From Bdellovibrionia bacterium (GTDB lineage Bacteria > Bdellovibrionota > Bdellovibrionia > Bdellovibrionales > JAGQZY01), in contig JAUHWN010000014.1 in the NCBI GenBank assembly GCA_030424665.1, positions 1-48,151 on the forward strand: a stretch of DNA of 48,151 bases, read 5' to 3'. The position numbers and the translations under genes were made by a program. This document shows, piece by piece, positions 7,247 to 14,998 of this stretch. The notes below the pieces were generated by a model, which saw only the letters and a list, made by a program, of their open reading frames with translations, did no database searches and was not told where the DNA came from. The stretch's first letter is position 1; the number at the start of each line of letters is the position of its first letter.

Positions 7247-8286
7247 TGATTAGAAAAGTCTTGGCCATCGAATCCAGCTGTGATGATACCTCAGTGGCTG
7301 TGGTTGATGATAAGGGGTTTGTACACTCCTGTCTTTCTCAAAGCCAGTACGAAGCCCACAAACCCTTTGGCGGTGTGGTTCCTGAGATAGCGAGTCGAAA
7401 TCATACTCACCATATACTCCCCCTGATTGACGCAGTTTTAAAGCAAGCCGTTTGCACATGGGACGATATCGACGGCCTCGTAGTGACCTCTAGACCAGGT
7501 TTAGTAGGTTCATTGATTGTTGGTTTGGTCACTGTAAAAACCCTAGCTTTGGTTTTTAATAAACCCTTTATTGGTGTCAATCATCTTGAGGGACACCTTG
7601 TTGCGCCACTACTTTCAGACAGTACCTATAAGCCTTCCGAGGATTTTACGTATCCTTTTGTGGGGCTCACGGTGAGCGGTGGCCATAGTAGTCTCTACTT
7701 TGTTCCTTCATTTGGTACCTATCAAGAGTTGGGATCGACTATTGATGATGCCGCCGGTGAAGCCTTTGACAAATTTGCAAAGATGGTAGGGCTTGGCTAC
7801 CCAGGTGGAGTTCAAGTGGACCAGTGGTCGCAAAAAGGTGATAAGGCCCGCTATCAGTTTCCGCGACCTCTTATCAAAGAAGACAATTTTCAATTTAGTT
7901 TTTCAGGTTTGAAAACTGCGGCTCTAAGAACCTTAGAGAAAATCCCAGAGGCGGAGAGAAAAGCGGAACTCCCTCATCTTTGTGCCTCCTACCAAGAAGC
8001 CATTGCCGATGTTCTCATTACGAAGTTAGGTCAGGCTCTTAAGAAACTGGGTTTAAAGAGAGCAGTTATAACGGGAGGAGTCAGTGCAAACTCTCGCCTC
8101 CGAGAAAAAGCGCAAGAGCTCTCTCAAAATGATGGTATCCAAATACAAATTCCGCCGATTCGCTATTGCACAGACAATGCCGCTATGATTGGTTTTGCTG
8201 GGATTCAACGATTGAATCGCGGCGAGAGGTCTACCCAGAGTCTTGGCCCTAAACCTCGCGCGCCTCTTGACCAGGATCATTCGTGA
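7246..8286 (+). CDS. tsaD: tRNA N6-adenosine threonylcarbamoyltransferase TsaD
   Basis: A 346-residue member of the Kae1/TsaD/YgjD family. It opens with LAIESSCDDTSVAVV (ATP-binding fold), has the metal-binding pair in VNHLEGH (His113, His117), VSGGHS and the ITGGVSAN and CTDNAAMIG motifs near the C terminus. TsaD, with TsaB and TsaE, transfers threonylcarbamoyl from TC-AMP to A37 of ANN-decoding tRNAs in the cytoplasm. The ATG overlaps the cpoB stop (TAATG) and the end overlaps the rsmA GTG start by 4 bases, so it is embedded in the pal operon. Length and motifs are standard. Confidence 0.96.
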   Translation: MIRKVLAIESSCDDTSVAVVDDKGFVHSCLSQSQYEAHKPFGGVVPEIASRNHTHHILPLIDAVLKQAVCTWDDIDGLVVTSRPGLVGSLIVGLVTVKTLALVFNKPFIGVNHLEGHLVAPLLSDSTYKPSEDFTYPFVGLTVSGGHSSLYFVPSFGTYQELGSTIDDAAGEAFDKFAKMVGLGYPGGVQVDQWSQKGDKARYQFPRPLIKEDNFQFSFSGLKTAALRTLEKIPEAERKAELPHLCASYQEAIADVLITKLGQALKKLGLKRAVITGGVSANSRLREKAQELSQNDGIQIQIPPIRYCTDNAAMIGFAGIQRLNRGERSTQSLGPKPRAPLDQDHS

Positions 8287-9113
8287 CTGCTCGAGAACGG
8301 CTTAAGAGTAAGCTCACAGAACTGGGACACACTCCCAATAAATCCTTTGGACAAAACTTTTTAGTTTCTGATTCCGCCATCGAAAAAATATTGAAGTCTG
8401 TCGAAAAATTTTCGGCTAATCATTTATACGAGATTGGTCCGGGCTTGGGGGCCATTACCGATTTGCTATTGCAACTATCTGGGCAAAAGACTCTGATTGA
8501 ATTCGACAAGAATCTGGTGGGGTACTGGGAGCCGCGGCTTTCTGGTGCTGATAAAATAATTCAGGTCGATGCTCTAAAGTATGATTGGAAGACTGTTTCT
8601 GATGATAACTGCCTGTTAGTGAGTAACCTTCCCTACCAAATATCTGCTCCCTTGGTCATCGAGTTGACAGTCCAAGCGATTCCTTTTCGTGCGATGATCC
8701 TAATGTTTCAAAAAGAAGTCGCACAAAGGATCACTGCTAGTCATTCAACAGAGGCCTTTGGAATTATATCTGTTATTGCGCAAAACTTTTGGAAAACTAA
8801 GAAGCTGGTCGATTTAGGCCCTGGAGCTTTTTTTCCACCTCCGAAAGTTGATAGTCAAGTCCTCGAGTTTACCCCCCTAGAAGACCCACCAGAAATTGAT
8901 CGCAAAAAGTTTTTAAACTTTGTTAAGTCTGCTTTTTCACAAAGAAGAAAGAAAATGATTAAAAACTTAGGGCTAAAAAAAGAGCAAAAAAGTCACTTTG
9001 AAAGGGCTCTTGAAGAGCTGGGCTACCCGGAAACTATTCGAGCCGAAGCCATAAAAGCCCCTGATTTCGTCACTTTATTTAACAGCTTGCAAAAAATCCG
9101 GAAAATGGGTTAA
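8283..9113 (+). CDS. rsmA: 16S rRNA dimethyladenosine transferase RsmA (KsgA)
   Basis: A 276-residue SAM-dependent methyltransferase that dimethylates the two adjacent adenines near the 3' end of 16S rRNA. Visible motifs are KSFGQNFL (20-27), the SAM motif YEIGPGLGAIT (49-59), the catalytic SNLPYQISAPLV (NLPY at 115-118) and FFPPPKVDSQV. The start is GTG at 8283, overlapping the tsaD stop by 4 bases, consistent with translational coupling. The C-terminal helical domain is complete. Assignment is secure. Confidence 0.95.
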   Translation: MTARERLKSKLTELGHTPNKSFGQNFLVSDSAIEKILKSVEKFSANHLYEIGPGLGAITDLLLQLSGQKTLIEFDKNLVGYWEPRLSGADKIIQVDALKYDWKTVSDDNCLLVSNLPYQISAPLVIELTVQAIPFRAMILMFQKEVAQRITASHSTEAFGIISVIAQNFWKTKKLVDLGPGAFFPPPKVDSQVLEFTPLEDPPEIDRKKFLNFVKSAFSQRRKKMIKNLGLKKEQKSHFERALEELGYPETIRAEAIKAPDFVTLFNSLQKIRKMG

Positions 9114-9121
9114 ACAAGGGC

Positions 9122-9574
9122 ATGTCGATTAAGATTATTGCAGACAATAAAAAGGCTCGCTTTGATTACGAGCTTCTCGATAAATTCGAGGCCGGGCTCT
9201 CTTTACAAGGCTCAGAAGTGAAATCATTGCGCAGTGGAAGTATACGGCTTAAGGATGCTTTTGTTGCCATTTATGGTGATGAGCTATTTCTGCAAAACTC
9301 CCATATATCGATCTATAAAGCTTCGAGTTATAACAATCACGAGCCGGAACGAAGGCGAAAGCTTCTTCTTCACAGAGAAGAGATCGACAAGATCCAGCGA
9401 GCTATGAACGAAAAAGGACTCACCTGTGTTCCTACAAAAATTTACTGGAAGAAGGGGAGAGCAAAGCTCGAAATCGCTTTAGCAAAAGGTAAGAAAAAGC
9501 ACGATAAGCGAGAATCGATCAAGACACGCGACGTGAATCGAGATCTGCGGAAGCAGATGAAAAAGTCTCGTTAG
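9122..9574 (+). CDS. smpB: SsrA (tmRNA)-binding protein SmpB
   Basis: A 150-residue SmpB: IADNKKARFDYELLDKFEAG at the N terminus, LQGSEVKSLRSGSIRLKDAF, YNNHEPERRRKLLLHREEI and the basic C-terminal tail KKKHDKRESIKTRDVNRDLR. SmpB carries tmRNA to stalled ribosomes for trans-translation. It follows rsmA by 8 bases and is the last gene of the rightward run. Its last 56 bases overlap the end of the convergent HAMP-protein gene. No tmRNA gene is visible nearby. Assignment is secure. Confidence 0.96.
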   Translation: MSIKIIADNKKARFDYELLDKFEAGLSLQGSEVKSLRSGSIRLKDAFVAIYGDELFLQNSHISIYKASSYNNHEPERRRKLLLHREEIDKIQRAMNEKGLTCVPTKIYWKKGRAKLEIALAKGKKKHDKRESIKTRDVNRDLRKQMKKSR

Positions 9575-10190
9575 ATATTTCAGGGGTGGGCAATCCAAGC
9601 TGCTTGGATTTTGTTTCTAAAAGTTGTTTCCAAATCAAATAAGTATCTCGTTGTTTTTCATCGAGTTTAAAATTGATGAGAGCTTCAAGTTCACTTAGTG
9701 TATTAGCTTTGAGGGACTTGTAGAGATAGTTATAGCTCTGAATAAGTTCGTGGAATTCATCACCTTCCCTAAGACGGAGCTCTGGTTGATCCATGCGACC
9801 CTTGATGAGTCGTTCTATATGATTTTCAAGAACCATCAAGGGGCGAATTATTCGAGCTGTGATCTTAAGACCAAATAATAAACTCATGGTGGCGATACCA
9901 ATCAGAGTTGTAATTAGTAGACCATTAATCCAAACCCGTTCTCGTTCGAGGTTTTCGACTATTTCTGGCGAGGTTTTGTAAGCTAAAGAGATAAAAATAT
10001 CGTAATTTTGATTGAGAAAATAATAAACTGGCCCGGTACCAATTATTGTTGAAACGACCACTGCCATCAGAAGGTAGGTGGAGTAGCGCCATTGAAATCC
10101 GCTGCGAATGATCTGAATCTTTCGACTGCGGAAACGGTGGCCTGTTGGTCTTAATCGAGGCGGTGATATCATGAAATTAGAATAACTCAA
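9519..10190 (-). CDS. Two-TM HAMP-domain membrane protein without output domain
   Basis: Up to 223 residues. It has a basic cytoplasmic N terminus (RKIQIIRSGFQWRY), TM1 around residues 40-58 (YLLMAVVVSTIIGTGPVYYF), a short periplasmic loop, TM2 around 90-110, and a HAMP-like segment (RIIRPLMVLENHIERLIKGR, then LRLREGDEFHELIQSYNYLY). No kinase, MCP or cyclase output domain follows. The same module is fused to the C terminus of the LspA at 18551-19570, so the two are paralogues. The start is uncertain: TTG at 10190, or ATG at 10172 (217 residues); neither has a strong Shine-Dalgarno. It overlaps smpB convergently by 56 bases. The signalling partner is unknown. Confidence 0.72.
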   Translation of the reverse strand: MSYSNFMISPPRLRPTGHRFRSRKIQIIRSGFQWRYSTYLLMAVVVSTIIGTGPVYYFLNQNYDIFISLAYKTSPEIVENLERERVWINGLLITTLIGIATMSLLFGLKITARIIRPLMVLENHIERLIKGRMDQPELRLREGDEFHELIQSYNYLYKSLKANTLSELEALINFKLDEKQRDTYLIWKQLLETKSKQLGLPTPEISNETFSSASADLDSRRVS

Positions 10191-10338
10191 TTCGACGGAC
10201 GACTGGTGGACTTCTTCATCATGGAGGTGAACATGAACTTTTGACCCAGGAAATTTTAACCTAGACCTAATTGGGGCTGGACTAGACGAGGCCTAGCCGA
10301 ATTGTTCAGAAGAATATAGGATAGAACCAGAGGTAAAA

Positions 10339-11121
10339 GTGTTTATAAGAATTCTTCTCATGATGAGCATCGTTTTGTCTGTCGCCTGTGAGAGTCTAAA
10401 CAAGAGACTAGAACGCGAAGACAATAAAAAGGAAGCTGCTACAAATACTGAAGACTACGAGGTGAGTTTAGCTAAAGATCGTTCGCAGTACTCAGAGTTG
10501 AGACAGGATATTCCAGCGCAAAAGCAAAAAGAGAACGATGAATTGGCCTTTGTCCTCAATATGTTGCGCGAAGATAAACCCATTAACATTACCTCTGTTC
10601 GAAGTCGTTGGAATCGAGAAATTCGAAAGCGTCGCAAGAACTTTAATCGCGACACAAAGAAGGCAAGGGACGAATTCAATAAGAAACAAAAGAAAGCCAG
10701 AGAATCCTTTTTAGCGAAACAAAAATCCGAGAGAAATTCATTCAATCGCAGTTCAAAATCGAGGGAAGACTCTAAGGACTTCTATGCTGATCAAGATCAA
10801 ATAAGGAGAAGCTTTTTTGCCGATCAACGGGATCGATCCAATGCCTTTCGAGACGAGCAAAGAGAAAAGCGTCGCGCTTTTGATGAAGTGATCCGTGGAA
10901 GAGTGAAGGAATTTAATGATCTCTACCGCGAATATCAACGTCGTCAGCGAGATCGAAAGACGGCTTTGCGTCTTGAAAAAAGAATGCAGCAAAAACAAAA
11001 GAAGATCATTCGAAACAATCAGAGAATGGGACTGTCCCCAGAGGACCAAAAAGCCCTTAATGATTTCAACAAAATTCCACCCGGCCTAGGCACCTTACTC
11101 AGTCCCCAAACCGGAAGGTAG
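10339..11121 (+). CDS. Charged lipoprotein with hendecad (11-residue) Phe repeat
   Basis: A 260-residue lipoprotein (lipobox SVAC, Cys17) starting at GTG with AGAGG 5 bases upstream. Residues about 91-200 are an extremely charged helix in which an aromatic residue recurs every 11 positions: W91, F102, F113, F124, F135, then after a two-residue slip F148, F159, F170, F181, F192. The rough unit is F-x3-Q-x3-R-x-(S/A/E), rich in Lys, Arg, Glu, Asp and Gln. Hendecad periodicity points to a long straight or slightly right-handed coiled coil. The C-terminal 60 residues are less regular and end with a Pro/Gly-rich tail. I recognise no family; an envelope structural or wall-binding role is a guess. 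A nested inverted repeat begins at its stop codon. Confidence 0.72.
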   Translation: MFIRILLMMSIVLSVACESLNKRLEREDNKKEAATNTEDYEVSLAKDRSQYSELRQDIPAQKQKENDELAFVLNMLREDKPINITSVRSRWNREIRKRRKNFNRDTKKARDEFNKKQKKARESFLAKQKSERNSFNRSSKSREDSKDFYADQDQIRRSFFADQRDRSNAFRDEQREKRRAFDEVIRGRVKEFNDLYREYQRRQRDRKTALRLEKRMQQKQKKIIRNNQRMGLSPEDQKALNDFNKIPPGLGTLLSPQTGR

Positions 11122-11220
11122 CGTCTTCCTTTTGGTAGCGATACCGCGTAAAAAGCCACTCTCTGAGTGGCTTTTTTTATGGGATTAATGCATGTGCGCT
11201 ACCAAAAGGAAGACGCTACC
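11117..11220. repeat. 24-bp perfect inverted repeat nested around a terminator
   Basis: The left arm 11117-11140 and right arm 11197-11220 are exact reverse complements over 24 bases. Each arm itself contains a short direct repeat: GGTAGCG, a 10-base TCTTCCTTTT spacer, and GGTAGCG again (CGCTACC on the right). The 56 bases between the arms hold the bidirectional terminator at 11150-11176. The left arm overlaps the stop codon of the hendecad lipoprotein gene; the right arm ends 2 bases from the stop of the convergent nuclease gene. No third copy was noticed in this window. Confidence 0.9.
11150..11176. terminator. Bidirectional intrinsic terminator
   Basis: A 12-bp stem formed by AAAAAGCCACTC (11150-11161) and GAGTGGCTTTTT (11165-11176) with loop TCT. 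The A-tract and T-tract provide U-runs on both strands. It separates the convergent lipoprotein and nuclease genes. Confidence 0.9.
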
Positions 11221-11222
11221 AT

Positions 11223-12368
11223 TTACCAGAGGCGGACTTTGACGGCGACCGGGAAGTGATCTGAAAAGCCTGCTTCGACAGGGTTCAAAGTTTTAAAGTT
11301 GTAACGCTTAGGCGCTTGGGTTTCGCCAGTATCATAAGTCATTGTCATGAATGTCGGGGCCACTACTCTGTAGGACTCAGGTAAGACTTCCATTCTTGAT
11401 CCATCACGAAGATTTTTAGAGACAAGAATTTTGTCGAAGCGGTTCCAAGCGTCGTCGCGTGCGAAGTAATAACTTCCGACTGGCATGACACCGTTCATTG
11501 GGTTGTTTGATTGATCCGACATTTGGTGAACATCGAGGAGAGAAAACTGCCACTGGGGACTTTGTAGAAAGTCGCGAACGGGATGTGGTTGTTCGAGGGG
11601 AAGAACGTTAAAGTCTCCTAGGGCAATGACGTGATAGTTATCATCACCTACGAAGATCATACCTTCTTCAATGGCCTGTTGGGCAACTTGTGCGGCAACA
11701 ATTCGATTGGCTGTCGGTCCCCCTTGGGAGGGCCAGTGATTCACGAGAATAGTGAGAACATCAGCGGCTTCGATTCCTCGAAATTGAAAGTGAACTCTTA
11801 GAATGTCTCGAGTGTTACGGCCGAGCCTTTGGCTGACATCGATCGAGTCAAAGTGAAGGAGTTGTAAATTGCGTTCGCGGTACATAAGAGCCACGTCGAT
11901 TCCGCGGTTGTCAGGTCCGTCCACAAATACATACTTATATCCGAGGGCATTTGACAAAAAGGCAACAACATCTTCGCTCTCTACTTCTTGGAGACCGATA
12001 ATGTCTGGTAGGTCACCTTGAGCTTGAAGGGCCCGAGCGAATTGTTGGAGTTTTAGCATGAGATGATTATCAGTCCAGTCCGTGGTTTCACAGGCCTCTC
12101 TGTAAAAGGGATTGGATATCTCGGAGCATCGACCTTTTAGTGGGTGAGCAATGGGTAGCCACGTCCAGTCCCTCTTTCCTTCGTTGGATACGGTATTGAA
12201 GAGATTTTCGACATTGTAGGACATGATTTTGATTTCATTTTCAGCGACTGGGACTTTATATCCTTGATCCGAATTAGCGAAAAACTGAGCTGATGCTTTT
12301 GATTGAAACTGTGTTGTTAAGATTAAACTGAATAATATCAAGACGATAATTCGGAATCCGAATTTCAT
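11223..12368 (-). CDS. Secreted endonuclease/exonuclease/phosphatase (EEP) family nuclease
   Basis: A 381-residue protein with a signal peptide (cleavage probably after KASA, about residue 27). EEP active-site motifs are all visible: MSYNVENLF (Asn52, Glu54), GLQEVES (Glu128), GIDVALMYR, LVNHWPS (Asn210, His211), ALGDFNV (Asp252, Asn254) and FSDHFPV (Asp370, His371). This is the DNase I-like metal-dependent phosphodiesterase fold. With export it is most likely an extracellular or periplasmic DNase, useful for digesting foreign or prey DNA, though the substrate is not proven. GGGAGGG precedes the ATG. It is monocistronic, between the nested inverted repeat and the rluB gene. Confidence 0.87.
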   Translation of the reverse strand: MKFGFRIIVLILFSLILTTQFQSKASAQFFANSDQGYKVPVAENEIKIMSYNVENLFNTVSNEGKRDWTWLPIAHPLKGRCSEISNPFYREACETTDWTDNHLMLKLQQFARALQAQGDLPDIIGLQEVESEDVVAFLSNALGYKYVFVDGPDNRGIDVALMYRERNLQLLHFDSIDVSQRLGRNTRDILRVHFQFRGIEAADVLTILVNHWPSQGGPTANRIVAAQVAQQAIEEGMIFVGDDNYHVIALGDFNVLPLEQPHPVRDFLQSPQWQFSLLDVHQMSDQSNNPMNGVMPVGSYYFARDDAWNRFDKILVSKNLRDGSRMEVLPESYRVVAPTFMTMTYDTGETQAPKRYNFKTLNPVEAGFSDHFPVAVKVRLW

Positions 12369-12531
12369 TAGTACCCTCCCCTTACCTCTAAATTGTGGCC
12401 CTATATGAACTAAGCTTAGTCCTTTTGTCTAGGGCAAAAAAAAATTACGACGGAATCCTAACATTGTCAGGAAAGAAAAGTGTTTTTCTGAAGATAGTAT
12501 AGATGGGTGATTTAATTAGGGAAAAAGCTAA

Positions 12532-13431
12532 TCATCTATTGCGATTGCGAGAAGGGCTACGAGAGGACTTCTTTTTTCGACCTAGAGCTGTTCTTTTCTT
12601 TTTGGCCGATTTTTTTCGATTTGAGCTGACCGATTTGCTGAGCTTTCGATTGTCTTTTTCTTGAACTTTCGACGTATCTTCGAAAATTTTTTTCAAGCTG
12701 GACTCAGCCAAAACACGGTGGTCACCACGTTGCAGCGCACCAAGGGTGAGCTTTCCAATGGCTGTTCTTTGCAGTTTCTCTACGTCAAAACCGATCTTTT
12801 CGAACATGCGACGAACCTGACGGTTTTTTCCCTCGGTGATAACTATTTTTACCCAGGCCTTTTTGGAGTTCCCTTTTCCACGAACGATATTGGCTGACTT
12901 AGCCGCAACTCGGCCACCAACGATCGATACGCCTCGGGTGAGCTTCTGTAGCTGTTCAGCGCTAGGAACTCCGTCGAGCTTGGCGAGATAGGTTTTTGTA
13001 ACTTCTCCTTTTGGGTGGGTCACTTCTTGGGAGAAGTCTCCATCGTTGGTCATTAACAGGAGTCCTTCAGTATCCCAATCCAGTCGTCCAACTGGAAACA
13101 ACCTGGTTGGGAAGTTTCGAAAGTAATCAGCAACAGTTGGGCGCCCCTGAGGATCACTCATAGAAGTTACAACGTTTCTCGGTTTGAAAAATAGAACGTA
13201 GACCTTTTGGCTTTCGACCTTTACGGCCTTGCCTTTAACAGTGACCCGGTCATTTTCAGGGTCAATTTTGATGCCAAGCTCGTAAACGGTCTTGCCGTTA
13301 ACTTTAACAAACCCTTCATCGATGAGCTCATCCGCTTTTCTACGACTAGCGATTCCGCAGTCGGCAATGAATTTATTTAAGCGCGTCCGTCCTGAAGTGT
13401 TTTGTAATTTTTTTGTGCTTGATTGAGCCAT
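12532..13431 (-). CDS. rluB: RsuA/RluB-family 23S rRNA pseudouridine synthase
   Basis: 299 residues. An N-terminal S4 RNA-binding domain (about 16-62: RLNKFIADCGIASRRKADEL) precedes the synthase domain with VLFFKPRNVVTSMSDPQGRP, PVGRLDWDTEGLLLMTNDG (catalytic Asp118) and EGKNRQVRRMFEKIGF. The last 60 residues form a Lys/Arg/Ser-rich tail, common in RluB-type enzymes. RluB, RluE, RluF and RsuA are close relatives; size and tail favour RluB but do not prove the target. Its 5' end overlaps the upstream gene by 55 bases, and no alternative start inside the N-terminal region is available before the S4 domain. Confidence 0.85.
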   Translation of the reverse strand: MAQSSTKKLQNTSGRTRLNKFIADCGIASRRKADELIDEGFVKVNGKTVYELGIKIDPENDRVTVKGKAVKVESQKVYVLFFKPRNVVTSMSDPQGRPTVADYFRNFPTRLFPVGRLDWDTEGLLLMTNDGDFSQEVTHPKGEVTKTYLAKLDGVPSAEQLQKLTRGVSIVGGRVAAKSANIVRGKGNSKKAWVKIVITEGKNRQVRRMFEKIGFDVEKLQRTAIGKLTLGALQRGDHRVLAESSLKKIFEDTSKVQEKDNRKLSKSVSSNRKKSAKKKRTALGRKKKSSRSPSRNRNR

Positions 13432-14390
13432 TGATCACTTGATTCGTTTATAAGGGGAGTTTTCTCCAACTGCCCTTGATTTTTTAATGCAATTTCTAAG
13501 CTGTGTATCAAGAGACGAACCAGATTGTCATCAGGAAAAATTTGCTCGAGCGCTAATCGCCCCCGTTCATAGGCGGCTTTGGCAAATTTATAGGCTTCTG
13601 GGTGTTGATTCCTTATAAGTTCAACAGCCTTTTCTAAAATTTGCACAAGTTCGATGTACATGGGGTCGGATTTTCGATTAATGAAAAATTGTTCGAGCCT
13701 CTTTACGGGGTAGAAAAGGGTAGGATAGCGATTGAGTCCACCACCATCAAATAGCCCCGCTTTTTGAAAGGTGTAACCGCGAATAAGTCGGCCCGTACAC
13801 CCTTTTGGTCCCATCGAGAACCGTGCCGTTAAAAAGGGATTGATTTGTAAGTGTTGAGGGCTTTCAGGGCGAAGTTGCAGGTTATTGTCGTAATTGAGCA
13901 CGAGGTCTGTTGTGAGTGGTAAAAGTCGGTTTCTTCTGATGTAAGCTAGTGAATTAAAGCATCGAACTTTTAAGGTTTCATCTCCCATGAGACTAATCAC
14001 AACGAACAAGCCATCTTTATCTTGAAAGACCTGATGTTTGTTTTGGCCACTGAGTGAGCTTTGAATGATCTCTTCCATAGCCTTACTATTTTCAATTCGG
14101 ACGACCTGATAATCTTGAGGAAAAAGAATCTCTGAAAGATCGAGTTGAATTTGATGGGTCGTTAAAAAGTGTTCAAGGCTCTGGCGCAACTCTTGATCGA
14201 GTTCCTTGCGGTGATTTTGCCAGTGCTCGAAACTAAGAGCTCTGGTTATGAAGTTTTTGATCAATTCAGCATCGACAACTTGGCTACTCTGGCAGTGATT
14301 GATGAGGTAATGATAAAGCGCTAAGCGGGCAGCATTTTGATCGGGTTTGAGATAAAGCAAATGTTTGGCAAAATTTTGAACCGTACTCAT
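13377..14390 (-). CDS. Hypothetical cytoplasmic protein upstream of rluB
   Basis: A 337-residue soluble protein without signal peptide or membrane segments. It is helical at both ends, with a central beta-rich part (about 110-230: FVVISLMGDETLKVRCFNSL, RRNRLLPLTTDLVLNYDNN, SMGPKGCTGRLIRGYTF). I recognise no family. The 3' end overlaps rluB by 55 bases on the same strand, so the two are probably co-transcribed and coupled. It diverges from the coiled-coil gene at 14468. Confidence 0.65.
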   Translation of the reverse strand: MSTVQNFAKHLLYLKPDQNAARLALYHYLINHCQSSQVVDAELIKNFITRALSFEHWQNHRKELDQELRQSLEHFLTTHQIQLDLSEILFPQDYQVVRIENSKAMEEIIQSSLSGQNKHQVFQDKDGLFVVISLMGDETLKVRCFNSLAYIRRNRLLPLTTDLVLNYDNNLQLRPESPQHLQINPFLTARFSMGPKGCTGRLIRGYTFQKAGLFDGGGLNRYPTLFYPVKRLEQFFINRKSDPMYIELVQILEKAVELIRNQHPEAYKFAKAAYERGRLALEQIFPDDNLVRLLIHSLEIALKNQGQLEKTPLINESSDQWLNQAQKNYKTLQDGRA

Positions 14391-14467
14391 ATAATAAAGA
14401 TAGGAACATTTGAATTTTCAGTCCAGAGAAATTATGATTATTAGAGATTTTGTTTGAAAGGTTGAGT

Positions 14468-14992
14468 ATGCAACGTGAATTAGACCCAAAACTTTTCGGA
14501 AACCCTGAAATTGCAGAAGATGAGCAAAAACTGTCACCACCGAGTTTAAGTGCGAAGCCTTTTGACTCTTCATCGATCGGATTTCAATCCTTAGAAATCA
14601 AAGAACTGAAGCAACAACTTCAAATGAGCCAAAAAAGAGTCCAACTTTTAGAAGAAAAGCTCTCTCAAGTGATCTCAAAAATGAGTCAGGGGCTCGGAAG
14701 TCAGTCAACCTCCATCGAAAAGTTGCAGAAAAATGTCGAGCGCAACAATAAGTTTATTGAGAGCCTTCACAAAGATCTCAATGAATCGAAGGCGAATCTT
14801 TCATCAAAAATAAACGAACGCAAAGTTCAAGAATCAAAGATTGAAGACCTTTTAGATCGGCAAAATATGGTGATTCGAAATTTCGAAAATCGATTAACAG
14901 CCATGCAGAAAATCATAAACGAGAAAGAAATCCAGCTTATGAATTACGCTTCTGTTTTACAAGAAGCGCAGAGAAGATTAGGGCTAAAATAG
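14468..14992 (+). CDS. Cytoplasmic coiled-coil protein
   Basis: 174 residues from the ATG at 14468, supported by GAAAGG six bases upstream; a TTG at 14450 would add six residues but has no good site. The first 45 residues look disordered and Pro/Ser-rich. From about residue 45 to the end it is a long coiled coil with heptad Leu/Ile (IKELKQQLQMSQKRVQLLEE, then IEKLQKNVERNNKFIESLHK and LQEAQRRLGLK). There is no membrane segment. The function is unknown; many cytoskeletal or scaffolding proteins look like this. Its stop is six bases from the convergent dsbD stop. Confidence 0.65.
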   Translation: MQRELDPKLFGNPEIAEDEQKLSPPSLSAKPFDSSSIGFQSLEIKELKQQLQMSQKRVQLLEEKLSQVISKMSQGLGSQSTSIEKLQKNVERNNKFIESLHKDLNESKANLSSKINERKVQESKIEDLLDRQNMVIRNFENRLTAMQKIINEKEIQLMNYASVLQEAQRRLGLK

Positions 14993-14998
14993 TCTGTT

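Noticed and set aside
7250-7459. Open frame on the minus strand within tsaD
   Set aside because: A shadow of a well-conserved gene; the same applies to the many other antisense frames inside mur, fts and dsbD genes.
1277-10312. The 13-mer AATTGTTCAGAAG occurs at 1277-1289 and 10300-10312, both upstream of lipoprotein genes
   Set aside because: Shared 13-mers are expected by chance in 48 kb, flanks do not match, and spacing to the genes differs.
10200-10338. Looked for the tmRNA gene (ssrA) near smpB
   Set aside because: No tmRNA-like acceptor pair, tag reading frame with terminal Ala-Ala or T-arm was seen on either side of smpB.
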